Of a stretch of 64,000 bases of DNA, positions 8,109 through 16,139 are shown piece by piece. The notes under the pieces are model-generated. The model did no database searches. It was given only the letters and a program-made list of their open reading frames with translations, and was not told the origin of the DNA. How positions within the stretch are numbered: the stretch's first letter is position 1; each line of letters opens with the position of its first letter. Source of the DNA: SURF-55 sp040755195 (GTDB taxonomy: Bacteria; Bacillota; Desulfotomaculia; Desulfotomaculales; Ammonificaceae); contig JBFMBL010000002.1 of assembly GCA_040755195.1 (NCBI GenBank), positions 31,747 to 95,746 of the forward strand. Direction: 5' to 3'. The position numbers were made by a program, and so were the translations under genes.

Positions 8109-8492
8109 GTGATTGGACACTTAATATTCTTGTTAATAAGCTTACTTCTCGCATCCGTTCTCCTGTATCCCTTTTACCTGAAAGATCATAAGTCTGCACG
8201 TTACAAGGGGGTCTGGCAAAAGATCGGAACCCTGTTTGGAAACAGGTACTGGGTTGTATGGTGGCTAAATTTCAACTTGGGGCTTGGTTTGTCTAACGTA
8301 GTCGATTCTTTTGCCTTCAAATATACTGGGCTGATAGCGGCACCTCTGTACGTTTTATTTTCTTCGCTAATATTCCTATGGTATCCTTTCAATTTAAAGG
8401 ATAAAAAGCCGGAGAAGTACAAAGGCGTTTGGAAGCGTATCGGTGAATGGATAGGAGATCCGAGAGACGCATTTCCAAATCTGCGAAAATAA
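8109..8492 (+). CDS. Small four-helix membrane protein B, tandem paralog of A
   Basis: 127 residues, GTG start. It shares the start (GTGATTG..ACACTTAATATTC region), both YPFxLKxxKPxxYKGxWxxIG repeats and the C-terminal GDPRDAF tail with the preceding gene, so it is a recent tandem duplicate with a diverged middle. Such duplication is common for immunity genes; no direct evidence here. Confidence 0.65.
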   Translation: MIGHLIFLLISLLLASVLLYPFYLKDHKSARYKGVWQKIGTLFGNRYWVVWWLNFNLGLGLSNVVDSFAFKYTGLIAAPLYVLFSSLIFLWYPFNLKDKKPEKYKGVWKRIGEWIGDPRDAFPNLRK

Positions 8493-8505
8493 AGAGGGTG
8501 AAAAT

Positions 8506-8925
8506 ATGGCGTTGATGGAACCACGAAGGTCCTTCCTGGTGCGTATAGCAAGTTTTCTTTCTTTGCTTAACATGCCATGGTTGGGATATATCGGCTGGCA
8601 AAGATCACAAGCCGGCGGTTGCCCCTCATGCCACTTGGTGCCCTTTCTCCCGATAACCGATGTTGCGGTAGCCGTTGCAGGAATGATAGCTTCCGCGGTT
8701 TTAGCGGTCCTGTGCTACTTCGTTGTTTCAAAGAAAGGGTTTAGATATTTAACGCTACTCTATGCCGCTTTGTGTGCCGCCTTCGCATCTTTTCTTCAGA
8801 TAAGCAACCTGCATGTAACCGGATCATTTTGTCCGCAATGCATAGTCGCATCTATCGGCTTCTATTTGGTATTCGGACTTTTATTATATGAAATTATGAT
8901 TAGCCCATTGTTTCTTCAGACTTAG
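8506..8925 (+). CDS. VKOR-like membrane thiol-disulfide oxidoreductase
   Basis: 139 residues, about four TM helices, AAGAGGGTG ribosome site. The vitamin K epoxide reductase pattern is visible: an early Cys pair CPSC (about residues 38-41) after the first helix, and the active-site CxxC as FCPQC (about 109-112) at the start of the last helix. VKOR homologs in bacteria oxidise thiols of exported proteins, passing electrons to quinone. Its place in the same transcription unit as a 12-Cys secreted precursor suggests that it makes the disulfides of that product. Confidence 0.75.
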   Translation: MALMEPRRSFLVRIASFLSLLNMPWLGYIGWQRSQAGGCPSCHLVPFLPITDVAVAVAGMIASAVLAVLCYFVVSKKGFRYLTLLYAALCAAFASFLQISNLHVTGSFCPQCIVASIGFYLVFGLLLYEIMISPLFLQT

Positions 8926-8955
8926 CCAACAAGTAGAACCTGCGAGGTTGATGCC

Positions 8956-9354
8956 ATGACAGGGCTGGAACCTATTATCCAGGGTTTAACAGGTATATTC
9001 TTTTTCGGTACAGGAGTGTACCTTCTGATTTCCAAACGATTGGAATCCGCAAACCCTTTCGAAGATAGAATTAAAAAAGTTGGTGGCAGGTTTCTTATAG
9101 TTTTTGGAATATTCATAGCGCTATTGATGGTAATGTTGCCGCAGCCCAAAGCTTGGCAAATAGGAGAAACCGTGCTGCTCGCTGCAGGGGTTATTGGCAA
9201 TCTTTTCTCCGGAGTTTATAATTTGGTTTACAGGCGAAGGGTCAGCATGGACGCAGGTACCAGAAAGGCTGCCAAAATAGTAGGCATTTTGCTTCTTATC
9301 TTGGCGGCATGGACAGGAATGATCTTTATCTTATCTGTTTCTTATCACGCGTAA
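8956..9354 (+). CDS. Small membrane protein of unknown function (full-length copy)
   Basis: 132 residues with about four hydrophobic segments. A second, 5'-truncated copy lies at 31562-31897 with the same core (LLMVxLPQPxAWQ, NLFSGVYNLxYRRxVSxDAGTR). The homology continues past the stop into the next start (ATGAA..GTTTCTATTGGGTCTG in both places), showing duplication of a multi-gene segment. Family not recognised. Confidence 0.6.
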   Translation: MTGLEPIIQGLTGIFFFGTGVYLLISKRLESANPFEDRIKKVGGRFLIVFGIFIALLMVMLPQPKAWQIGETVLLAAGVIGNLFSGVYNLVYRRRVSMDAGTRKAAKIVGILLLILAAWTGMIFILSVSYHA

Positions 9355-9369
9355 TAGGAGGTTCTTTAA

Positions 9370-9520
9370 TGAAAAGGTTTCTATTGGGTCTGGCACCAGC
9401 GGCGGTTGGAAGCTGATCTTCGGCGAATGGGCGGAACTCGGCGAACAGATGATTCCGCTGGAGGTTTGGGCCTGCCCCAACTGCCGCACCGTGGAGTTGC
9501 GGGTACCGGCGGAGAAGTGA
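9370..9520 (+). pseudogene. Chimeric remnant: start of one gene joined to the tail of the zinc-ribbon gene
   Basis: An ATG with a GGAGG ribosome site (9356-9360) begins MKRFLLGLA, matching the start at 31920. From 9392 in another frame the sequence translates to the last 43 codons of the zinc-ribbon protein at 4745-5110 (GGWKLIFGEWAELGEQMIP..., CPNC instead of CPHC, ending VPAEK). Two unrelated genes are thus fused out of frame, the product of a recombination. Confidence 0.8.
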
Positions 9521-9542
9521 ACCGCTTTTCGGGGGAACAGGA

Positions 9543-10307
9543 ATGATCAAAACAGAAAAACTCACCAAGCGCTTCGGCGGCGCCACCGCCGTGGACGGCC
9601 TTGACCTCGAGGTGGCACCAGGGGAAATTTTCGGCTTCCTGGGGCCGAACGGCGCTGGGAAAACCACCACCATCCGGATGCTCACCGGCCTCCTGCGCCC
9701 CACCGCCGGCCGGGCATTGATTTGCGGCCGCGACGTGTGGCAGGAGCCGGTCCGGGCGAAGATGCTCCTCGGCTATGTCCCCGACGAGCCCGTTTTCTAC
9801 GAAAAACTCACCGGCTGGGAGTTCCTTTCCTTCATCGCCGACCTTTACCGGATCGAAGCAAGTGTCAAGCAGAAACGGATCGCGGAGCTTTTGCACCTCT
9901 TCGGCCTCGAAAAACATGCACGCGACCTTCTCCAATCCTACTCCCGGGGAATGCGGCAGAAGATCACCGTGGCTGCGGCGCTGGTGCACGAACCCCGTGT
10001 GCTTATTCTCGACGAACCCCTGGTGGGGCTGGACCCGCCGAGCGCCCGGATCCTGAAAGACCTGCTGCTTGCGCTTGCCGGCAGCGGCGTCACGGTCTTT
10101 ATGGCCACCCACATCCTGGCAATTGCCGAAGAACTCTGCGGCCGGGTGGGGATTATTAACCGGGGGCGGCTGATCGCCGTCGGCAGCCTGGAGGATCTGC
10201 GGCAGAAAGCTAAGGAGGCGGCGGCCTCGCTCGAGGAGATCTTTTTGCAACTGACGAGCGAGGCGGCAGACGCGGCGGATTCCCCGGGCAAGGAGGCGGC
10301 TTCGTGA
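9543..10307 (+). CDS. ABC transporter ATP-binding protein
   Basis: 254 residues. Walker A GPNGAGKTT (about 37-45), signature YSRGMRQ (about 138), Walker B VLILDEPLVGLDP (about 158-170), switch His in ATHI. It belongs to the drug/lantibiotic-type exporter ATPases (CcmA/BcrA class). It overlaps the permease gene by 4 bp. Possible roles are export of, or self-protection against, the cassette 1 peptide, but the substrate is not shown by sequence. Confidence 0.9.
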   Translation: MIKTEKLTKRFGGATAVDGLDLEVAPGEIFGFLGPNGAGKTTTIRMLTGLLRPTAGRALICGRDVWQEPVRAKMLLGYVPDEPVFYEKLTGWEFLSFIADLYRIEASVKQKRIAELLHLFGLEKHARDLLQSYSRGMRQKITVAAALVHEPRVLILDEPLVGLDPPSARILKDLLLALAGSGVTVFMATHILAIAEELCGRVGIINRGRLIAVGSLEDLRQKAKEAAASLEEIFLQLTSEAADAADSPGKEAAS

Positions 10308-11977
10308 TCGGGCTGCTGCTCTGGAAGGCCCGGATACATTACTATGGTTTCTTTCGCACCCGCCGGGCGGGAGTCAAAGCCGGGCTACTTTTTCTTTTGG
10401 GCGGCGCGTGGGCTGCCGGGGCCTATTATGGTTCCCTCGCGCTCTTCAACGCGCTGAAATCCGGGAAAATCACGGATGCGGCGCTGCTTCCCGGCGACCC
10501 CAGCATCTTCTTCTTGGGCCTGATATACGCTGGCGGGCTTTTTATTTCGTTTTTTAGCATGCTCCAAGCCGCTTTTGATATCTTTTACACTTCCCCCGAT
10601 CTCCCGCTCCTGGCCTCCCGGCCGGTAACGCCCAACCGGCTTTTCACGTTGAAGTTCGCCGAGTTGTGGCTGGCTCATCTGCCGTTGGCGCTTGTCTTGG
10701 TGCTGCCCGCGGCCTGGGGTTACGGGGCTTCCGGCGGCGCCTGGTGGGGCTTTTACCCGGCTGCGTTCCTCCTTACCCTCCTCATCGTCTTTTTGGCCGC
10801 TGGGCTGGTCGCCCTCGGCCTTCTGCTTATCGTCCGGCTGGTCCCGCCCCACCGGCAGCGGGAAATCGTGGCGGCAGTCGGCGCGCTGGCGACCCTGGCA
10901 GTCGTTGCTTTGAGCCAACTGGGACCGATCTACGCGCAAAAAATGAAACTCGACCTTGCACTCGTCTACCGGGTTACCGAGCATATGTCTCTAAGCAACA
11001 TAGGGATTTCGCCTGTCCACTGGCTGGTGCAGGCCACACTGGCCGCCGCTGGCGGCGCCGGCGTCGGCTACCTGTTCTGGGCGGGGCTAACCGCTGCGGT
11101 GGCGCTCGGCGTTTTCAGCGCTTCATTCCTGCTTGTACGCGATAGCTTCTATTCCCGCTGGGCGGCGGCGTTTGAAGCGCACCGGCGCCGGAGCAGCCGG
11201 GTCATTCGCCGGAGCGGGGCGCTGCCTGGTGGACTGCGGCGGGCCGGACCGGTGCTGGCGGTAGCCGGCAAGGAGATGCGGCAGGTCTGGCGTAACCCGC
11301 AGGAACTCCTCTTGACCCTTCAGGGAGTGTTAATCATCGCCATATCATTCATCGTACCGGTACTTAAAGGAGAGGATACCGGGCTGCCCGCCGGAGAACC
11401 GTGGGTGCTATACGTTAGCCTGTTTATTTCTTATCTCGCTGTTTTCTTTGTAGCGGCGCCGCTCGCCGCAAGCGCCGTTTCCCGGGAGGGCCGCGACTGG
11501 CTCTTCTTGCGGAGCACGCCGCTCACCGGAACCCAGATCCTTGGCGGCAAAGTGCTGGGGGTGACGGCCCTCGTGACAGGGCCTTGCCTGCTTTTGGCGG
11601 TGGGGGCAAACGCCCTGCTCGGCCTGCGGGACTGGCGGCTTATCTTCATCGGCCTCTTCACGCTGCTGGTAACACCAGGATTCACGGCGCTCGGCGTCTT
11701 AGGCGACGCCCTTTACCCCAGCTTCAAGAAGGAAAACGGCGGCCGCAGAAGAATGGGCTTGGGCAGCCTGCTCGCGTCGTTTCTGGCATTTTGCGTTTAC
11801 GGCGCCTTGCTGGCCCCCGGCATTCTTCTCGCGGTTCCGAACTGGACCGGTTCCTACGTCTGGCTGCGGCTGCCCGGCGCCCTGTGGCTGCTGGTGGTTG
11901 CTGCGGCAGCAATTGCACTGCCGGTCGCTATCGGCGGCGAGGCGCTCGACCGGCCCGAGGCGGCGCCACCGGATTAA
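10304..11977 (+). CDS. ABC transporter permease, large exporter type
   Basis: 557 residues with about 12-14 hydrophobic segments in two halves, translationally coupled to the ATPase (GTG start within the ATPase stop). Resembles the large putative ABC exporter permeases that work as a single polypeptide with one CcmA-type ATPase. No signal for substrate. Confidence 0.8.
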   Translation: MIGLLLWKARIHYYGFFRTRRAGVKAGLLFLLGGAWAAGAYYGSLALFNALKSGKITDAALLPGDPSIFFLGLIYAGGLFISFFSMLQAAFDIFYTSPDLPLLASRPVTPNRLFTLKFAELWLAHLPLALVLVLPAAWGYGASGGAWWGFYPAAFLLTLLIVFLAAGLVALGLLLIVRLVPPHRQREIVAAVGALATLAVVALSQLGPIYAQKMKLDLALVYRVTEHMSLSNIGISPVHWLVQATLAAAGGAGVGYLFWAGLTAAVALGVFSASFLLVRDSFYSRWAAAFEAHRRRSSRVIRRSGALPGGLRRAGPVLAVAGKEMRQVWRNPQELLLTLQGVLIIAISFIVPVLKGEDTGLPAGEPWVLYVSLFISYLAVFFVAAPLAASAVSREGRDWLFLRSTPLTGTQILGGKVLGVTALVTGPCLLLAVGANALLGLRDWRLIFIGLFTLLVTPGFTALGVLGDALYPSFKKENGGRRRMGLGSLLASFLAFCVYGALLAPGILLAVPNWTGSYVWLRLPGALWLLVVAAAAIALPVAIGGEALDRPEAAPPD

Positions 11978-12015
11978 TCGCAGTTGACACTTTTGTGGAA
12001 AGGGAGAAAGCGGCG

Positions 12016-12678
12016 ATGGCTTACCACGTTTCACCGGTAGAAGCGCTGCTCATTCTTTTTACTTTGGGCAGCACGATCTTGTGGGTCTGGATCTTGTATC
12101 AATGTGCGTTGAACGAACCGCCGGGGAGAACCAAAGCCATCTGGATAGTTGTAATCACGTTGACCCACTGGGTAGGAGCAGTGGCCTACCTGACGTGGAA
12201 AATGCTGTCACGAAGAGGGAAACGGCTCTACAGGACCGAAAAGGATATCAGCTTTCGGGTCGCGCCTTTTGACAGGACGGCAAGATTGCTTTCCGGCCCA
12301 CTGACAGTTATAGCATTGCTTAGCGGGCTCTGGTGGTGGGTTTTGGGCATTCTGTTTTCGCCGCGCCGTTACGTAGTGTCGCCGGAGGGAATAACCATCC
12401 GTGCTCCGGCAAGCTCCTACTTCATTCCCGCAAACGAAATCAAGTCCGTGAAGACAGCAGGATTTACTAAACCGGGAGTCGGGCTTACCTGGCTTGCCGG
12501 GTATTTTGGTTATGCCGGCCTTTTCGCTCTACCGGACGGCGGCACGGCGAGGATCTACGCCACCCGCTGGGACCGGATGGTGCGGGTAGAGACTGTCACC
12601 AGCGACCCTTACCTGCTGTCTCCGGCGGAGCCGGAGGCGTTTGTGAAAGCCGTACGAAAAATCCTCCTGGTGGAATAA
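12016..12678 (+). CDS. PLDc_N-type membrane helix pair plus bacterial PH-like domain
   Basis: 220 residues from ATG 12016 (AAAGGGAGAAAG ribosome site); the longer open frame upstream is an antisense shadow of the permease gene. The first about 65 residues match the two-helix PLDc_N motif (LWVWILYQCAL..P.K..WIVVITLTHWVGAVAYL). Then two more TM helices and a PH-like domain (about 120-218, ending SDPYLLSPAEPEAFVKAVRK). A fragment of a paralogous C-terminus survives at 31950-32095. The PLDc_N part recurs alone at 15748-15984. PLDc_N proteins often sit with antimicrobial peptide genes; immunity is inferred. Confidence 0.7.
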   Translation: MAYHVSPVEALLILFTLGSTILWVWILYQCALNEPPGRTKAIWIVVITLTHWVGAVAYLTWKMLSRRGKRLYRTEKDISFRVAPFDRTARLLSGPLTVIALLSGLWWWVLGILFSPRRYVVSPEGITIRAPASSYFIPANEIKSVKTAGFTKPGVGLTWLAGYFGYAGLFALPDGGTARIYATRWDRMVRVETVTSDPYLLSPAEPEAFVKAVRKILLVE

Positions 12679-12755
12679 CTTCCATTGCTTGCGCTTCTAA
12701 GAAGTAACATACTTGAAATACAGCAGCTTCTTGTATACGGAAAAAGAGGTTTGCT

Positions 12756-12995
12756 ATGAAGATTGAACGAATTACAGTAGACCCACAAGTATGTACGGGG
12801 CAACCTACCATTCGCAATATGCGGATCACCGTTGCCTTTGTCTTAAAGCTTTTGGCCTTAGGTATGAATATCCCCGCCATTCTTGAGGCCTATCCGGAGT
12901 TAGAAGAGGAGGATATCCGCCAGAGTCTTCTCTACGCTGCCTGGCTTGCAGCAGAGCAGGTACGGCCGTTTCTTGAGGAGGCTCTGGGCAATTGA
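12756..12995 (+). CDS. DUF433 family antitoxin-like protein
   Basis: 79 residues. Classic DUF433 motifs: ITVDPQVCTGQPTIRNMRI near the N-terminus and YPELEEEDIRQSLLYAAWLA near residues 47-66. DUF433 proteins are HTH antitoxin partners of DUF5615 PIN-like toxins. Here the toxin gene overlaps by 4 bp but is cut short. Confidence 0.85.
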   Translation: MKIERITVDPQVCTGQPTIRNMRITVAFVLKLLALGMNIPAILEAYPELEEEDIRQSLLYAAWLAAEQVRPFLEEALGN

Positions 12996-13216
12996 GCAAA
13001 CTCAGGTATTTGGCAGATATCCGCATATCGCCATTAACCTTTGACTCACTTCGCAAAGCAGGTTATGAGGTTACCCGGGTATCCGACATCCTGCCTTTTG
13101 AGCCGTTGCTGATACCGGGCCTTTACCTTTTGATGCTGCTGCCTTTGCTTGACCCGTGGCGCAAGAAGCATACTGTGTTTCGGTATCTACCACGAAAAAT
13201 TACAAATTTCTTGTAG
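12992..13216 (+). pseudogene. DUF5615 toxin N-terminus fused in frame to an sdpI fragment
   Basis: The first about 35 residues (LRYLADIRISPLTFDSLRKAGYE...) are the start of a DUF5615 PIN-like toxin. From FEPLLIPGLYLLMLLPLLDPWRKKHTVFRYL the frame continues as the second TM region of SdpI (FEPLLILGLYLSMLLLPLLDPWRRNY in the intact gene). The toxin lacks the rest of its PIN fold. Either a dead chimera or an in-frame fusion; the same sdpI segment borders regulators 1 and 3. Confidence 0.8.
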
Positions 13217-13363
13217 ACCGGTTTTTTTTGATACAATTACTTCTAAAATAAATGTCGCCGTTTCCCACAGATCAGGATATCATTCCAGCAATCAACCATC
13301 CTCCACAGCAATTTCCGGCCAACCGAGAGAGAAAAGTTTTAGTTCGCCAGAAGGAGTGGGATT
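13217..13363 (+). promoter_or_regulatory. Conserved upstream block of regulator 2
   Basis: Second copy of the block described before regulator 1: T8 tract, GATACAAT, TGTCGCCGTTTCCCACAGATCAGGAT, AATCAACCATCCTCCACAGC, then AAGGAGTGGG and a GTG start. TTGTAG lies 15 bp before TACAAT, so the spacer differs among copies by T-tract length. Confidence 0.5.
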
Positions 13364-14203
13364 GTGTCTCTTTTCCCGAAAGATCCGGGGCCGCCTGATT
13401 ACGGTGCCTATCTCTGTTCCCCGGCGGAACTGAAGGCCTCCTACGACCGCTGCCGCGCCCTGCAGGTGCCGGTTGAGCTCCACAAACCCCAGAAAATCCT
13501 GCCTAAAAGTACGCTTGCTTCCCGCCGCCGAGAAAATTCGCTCCTCCTCACTGCTGCCGAACAAGTGATCACCTCTTACCATTACACCGGCCCGCAAAAT
13601 GACCACATCTACATCCTCTGCGGCCCGGAACTCGTGGCGCTGGAAATCTTCGCGGCGCCGGAAGTTTTGGCTGCCGCCGAAAAGGCCGGCGTCAAGCCCG
13701 GCACCGTTTTCACCGAAAAAAGCTGCGGCACTAACGCCCTGGCCCTGGCGAAAGAGCGCAACCGCTTGTTAGCCATCCGCGGGGAACAACATTACTGCAA
13801 GCTCTTCAAAGAATGGTGGTGTGTGGCCGGCCCGGTGAAAAACCCCGAAGGCATAATCGTTGGCTATCTCGATATTTCGCTGGATGCGGAAAAGGAGCTT
13901 GTTTCCACTATAGCGCTGCTTCAGAGTTTAGTTGAATTAATCGAGGATAAGCTTTCAAGGCCACACTTCGACTATGCCGGTCAAAGGGCCTGCTTATTGC
14001 CTTCCTTACCTCCGGAAGCAGAATGGGAACTCACCCCCCGCGAACAAGAGGTCCTTGAATTCATACTGGTCGGACTCGACGATAAAAAGATAGCGGCGGA
14101 ACTTAATTTAAGCCCGCATACAGTCAAGACCCACCGCAAGCATATTTACCGCAAAGTTGGTGTCCACAGCCGCGGCGAACTCATTGCTAAGTTCCGCCGT
14201 TAA
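13364..14203 (+). CDS. GAF-LuxR transcription regulator, paralog 2
   Basis: 279 residues from a GTG start with AAGGAGTGGG upstream. Same architecture as paralog 1: SYDRCRALQVPVE, GAF-like domain with KSCGTNALALAKERN and RGEQHYCKLFKEWWC, LuxR HTH at about 222-277 (LDDKKIAAELNLSPHTVKTH). Its HTH recognition helix resembles paralog 1 (VKTH) rather than paralog 3, matching the greater similarity of the two operator sets. Probably activates the DCC/Tat/Cys-rich gene downstream. Confidence 0.8.
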   Translation: MSLFPKDPGPPDYGAYLCSPAELKASYDRCRALQVPVELHKPQKILPKSTLASRRRENSLLLTAAEQVITSYHYTGPQNDHIYILCGPELVALEIFAAPEVLAAAEKAGVKPGTVFTEKSCGTNALALAKERNRLLAIRGEQHYCKLFKEWWCVAGPVKNPEGIIVGYLDISLDAEKELVSTIALLQSLVELIEDKLSRPHFDYAGQRACLLPSLPPEAEWELTPREQEVLEFILVGLDDKKIAAELNLSPHTVKTHRKHIYRKVGVHSRGELIAKFRR

Positions 14204-14268
14204 CCATCCTTCGTTCTTTTGCATACCGTTTGTCCTGCTTACCCCGGAGCTGTTTTTCGGAACCCGTA

Positions 14269-14390
14269 TACCCCTTTGTGGTAGAAAAATACCCTTTTGA
14301 GGGTATAAAAATACCCCTTCTGGGTGATAGACAAGCCCTCTCCGAAAATTTAAGCTTATTAAGATGAAGGTACTTTAAGGTAACGTTACC
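14269..14390 (+). promoter_or_regulatory. Triple-dyad operator and promoter of cassette 2
   Basis: Three dyads with centres at about 14276, 14297.5 and 14319, i.e. 21-22 bp (two helical turns) apart: TACCCCTTTGTGGTA, the perfect ATACCCTTTTGAGGGTAT (14289-14306), and ACCCCTTCTGGGT. The last runs into TAGACA (14328-14333), 17 bp, then TAAGCT (14351-14356). A further perfect 12-bp palindrome GGTAACGTTACC lies at 14379-14390 in the leader. Confidence 0.65.
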
Positions 14391-14560
14391 GATGGAGGGA
14401 GGTGAAGTTCTCTTAGGGCAAGTAATTCCCAAAGTAATGATGAGGGCATATCGGGAAGAGGGCAACCAGGAAACTTTACCTGTTGGCGTGGTTGTTCCTG
14501 AAGTTGGTGATCGGAATAGTCAATTTTCCATACTTTTTAAAGAGCGGAGAGGAAGTGAAA

Positions 14561-14677
14561 ATGAAACGATACCTGCTTTTCGACGCCAGGTGCACATTAT
14601 GTAATAAACTGGCACGGGAGATCGAGGCAGAAGCGAGTGGGAGGGTAAAGGTATCAGCTTATATGACCCGGAAATGA
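14561..14677 (+). CDS. N-terminal part of a DCC-family thiol-disulfide domain (frame break)
   Basis: 38 codons from an ATG with AGAGGAAG upstream. MKRYLLFDARCTLCNKLAREIE is the DCC/DUF393 thioredoxin-like start with its CxxC (residues 11-14). The frame ends in TGA at 14675-14677, overlapping the ATG of the next frame (ATGA). The rest of the DCC domain is encoded in the -1 frame: re-reading one base near 14653 gives a smooth join (RVKV then ISLYDPEMKALL). So this is the 5' part of the next gene, separated by a single-base deletion, a sequencing error, or true translational coupling. Confidence 0.7.
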   Translation: MKRYLLFDARCTLCNKLAREIEAEASGRVKVSAYMTRK

Positions 14678-15663
14678 AGGCTCTCCTAAACCAAGCCCGC
14701 CCGAGATTGGAGTGGGAACCCACTCTCATAGAAGTAAGAGAGCATCGGGTGCAGGTCTATACCGGCTTGGCCATGCGGCTTCGGATGGCGGTCGTTTTAG
14801 GATGGCGTCGGACTTACCGTGTAGTACGAATACTCCGGGAAGCAGGAGTAGGAATAACTGGTATAAGCGTTGAAAGAAGATGGTTCCTGAAACAGGCTGG
14901 CTTATGGACGCTCGGGTTAACATTGTCCGGGTTAGCCTCGTTAGGATTGGAGTCAACCCGTTTAGCGGCGTGGGCAAGTGAAAAGACACGGGGGCTTAGT
15001 GATTTAAACCCGGCGTTGCGTAAAAGGGTAAGCCATAGTGCATGGATTCTCGGGATAAGGTCCTATGATGTTTCTCGAAACGGCGATGAAACACTCGTTA
15101 AATTTTCACACATCGATCCTTCCAAAACAGGGGTTCTTGATATACAATGGTTTGATCAAACGAATAAAGCTACATTCAAATTATACCGGGGTTCGGAAGT
15201 AAAGATACTGATATGGGACGGGGCCAAAGGTACAATTACTTTTTCCGACGTCAAAGGTAGGCTTGCGCGATCTACGTTCAGTATTAATGACAAGGCGTGG
15301 GTTAACGAGGACTTTCTGTCACAACAGGTTTTCGACGAAAACCAAGACGATATTAAACTTATGGGTGCTATAGCTTCAGATGCCTCGGTTAGGAATTTGA
15401 ACCAGCAAGGAAGTGAACCGGCCCCCTCCGCGGGAGTAGCGGCAATTTGCTGTAATTACGATATCAAAATTAAAGAAGGTTGCTGGATGCCTTCTATATC
15501 TGAAGCATGTCAGTGTGCTCATGCTAATGCTGCATCTAGGTGTTCGAACCAGTATTGCTGGGGATGTTGTGACTATTTAAACCCTAACTGCGACTGTTAT
15601 TGCTTCTATGGGGATTTTTGGTGTTTTTGTGCCATAATAGGATACCCCTGTAAAAGCTGTTAA
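14674..15663 (+). CDS. DCC C-terminal part, Tat signal and 16-Cys C-terminal domain
   Basis: 329 residues. Residues 1-55 complete the DCC fold begun at 14561. Then a twin-arginine motif ERRWFLK (68-69 RR) precedes a hydrophobic stretch (about 74-92), a middle domain (about 100-250) and a 73-residue C-terminal domain with 16 Cys (CC, CQC, CWGCC, CDCYC, CFC). The layout (export signal, middle domain, Cys-rich tail) parallels the cassette 1 precursor and halocin C8, which is Tat-exported. No start codon lies between the DCC part and the Tat motif, so they are one polypeptide. Likely a disulfide-rich exported peptide precursor with its own redox domain; function inferred. Confidence 0.65.
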   Translation: MKALLNQARPRLEWEPTLIEVREHRVQVYTGLAMRLRMAVVLGWRRTYRVVRILREAGVGITGISVERRWFLKQAGLWTLGLTLSGLASLGLESTRLAAWASEKTRGLSDLNPALRKRVSHSAWILGIRSYDVSRNGDETLVKFSHIDPSKTGVLDIQWFDQTNKATFKLYRGSEVKILIWDGAKGTITFSDVKGRLARSTFSINDKAWVNEDFLSQQVFDENQDDIKLMGAIASDASVRNLNQQGSEPAPSAGVAAICCNYDIKIKEGCWMPSISEACQCAHANAASRCSNQYCWGCCDYLNPNCDCYCFYGDFWCFCAIIGYPCKSC

Positions 15664-15747
15664 CACCCACAAAATGCGGATTGTGTCTTACCTATTCTTC
15701 CTACCAATTCTTTTGCAAAGGATTGGACTGTTTAAAAAAGGAAACTT

Positions 15748-15984
15748 ATGATTATTAATCTGAACAGTAGTCTTTTGCCCGAGGCTTTAGCAATCGGTAT
15801 TGTTGGTTTGGCCGCCACGGCTTTCTGGATCTGGGCGCTGGTCACCTGCGCCTTAGAGGAACGCCCGGGGAAACCCAAGGCCATATGGGTAGTTTTAATC
15901 GCTTTAACCCACTGGGTGGGAGCTCTGGCTTATTTGTTTTGGAAAAGCTTCCAGAAAAGAACACGCCGAGAGCGTCAAGAGTAA
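15748..15984 (+). CDS. PLDc_N-type two-helix membrane protein
   Basis: 78 residues, AAAAGGAAAC ribosome site. Two TM helices with the PLDc_N pattern (FWIWALVTCALEE..GKPKAIWVVLIALTHWVGALAYL), closely similar to the first 65 residues of the protein at 12016-12678. It follows the Cys-rich precursor of cassette 2, as the other does for cassette 1 after the ABC genes. Immunity role possible, not shown. Confidence 0.75.
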   Translation: MIINLNSSLLPEALAIGIVGLAATAFWIWALVTCALEERPGKPKAIWVVLIALTHWVGALAYLFWKSFQKRTRRERQE

Positions 15985-16139
15985 AATCCAGTGTTCGGAA
16001 TAAAGGTTTTGGCTGGCGCCGAAAAACGGTTGTGTCGGGTTGCGTCCGTAACGACTTTACCGAGCGGGGGGTGGTCGGGCGGCTAAACTCTCGCAGCGAA
16101 AGCGGACACCAAAAAACCAAGCATTGGGGAGGAAGAAAA

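Noticed and set aside
11584..12015. Upstream extension of the PLDc_N/PH gene inside the permease gene
   Set aside because: The extension is a frame shadow; a clear ribosome site and ATG at 12016 begin the conserved protein.
15885..16139. Upstream extension of SLH copy A
   Set aside because: A signal peptide starts at 16140 with a strong ribosome site, and the same start is used in copy B.
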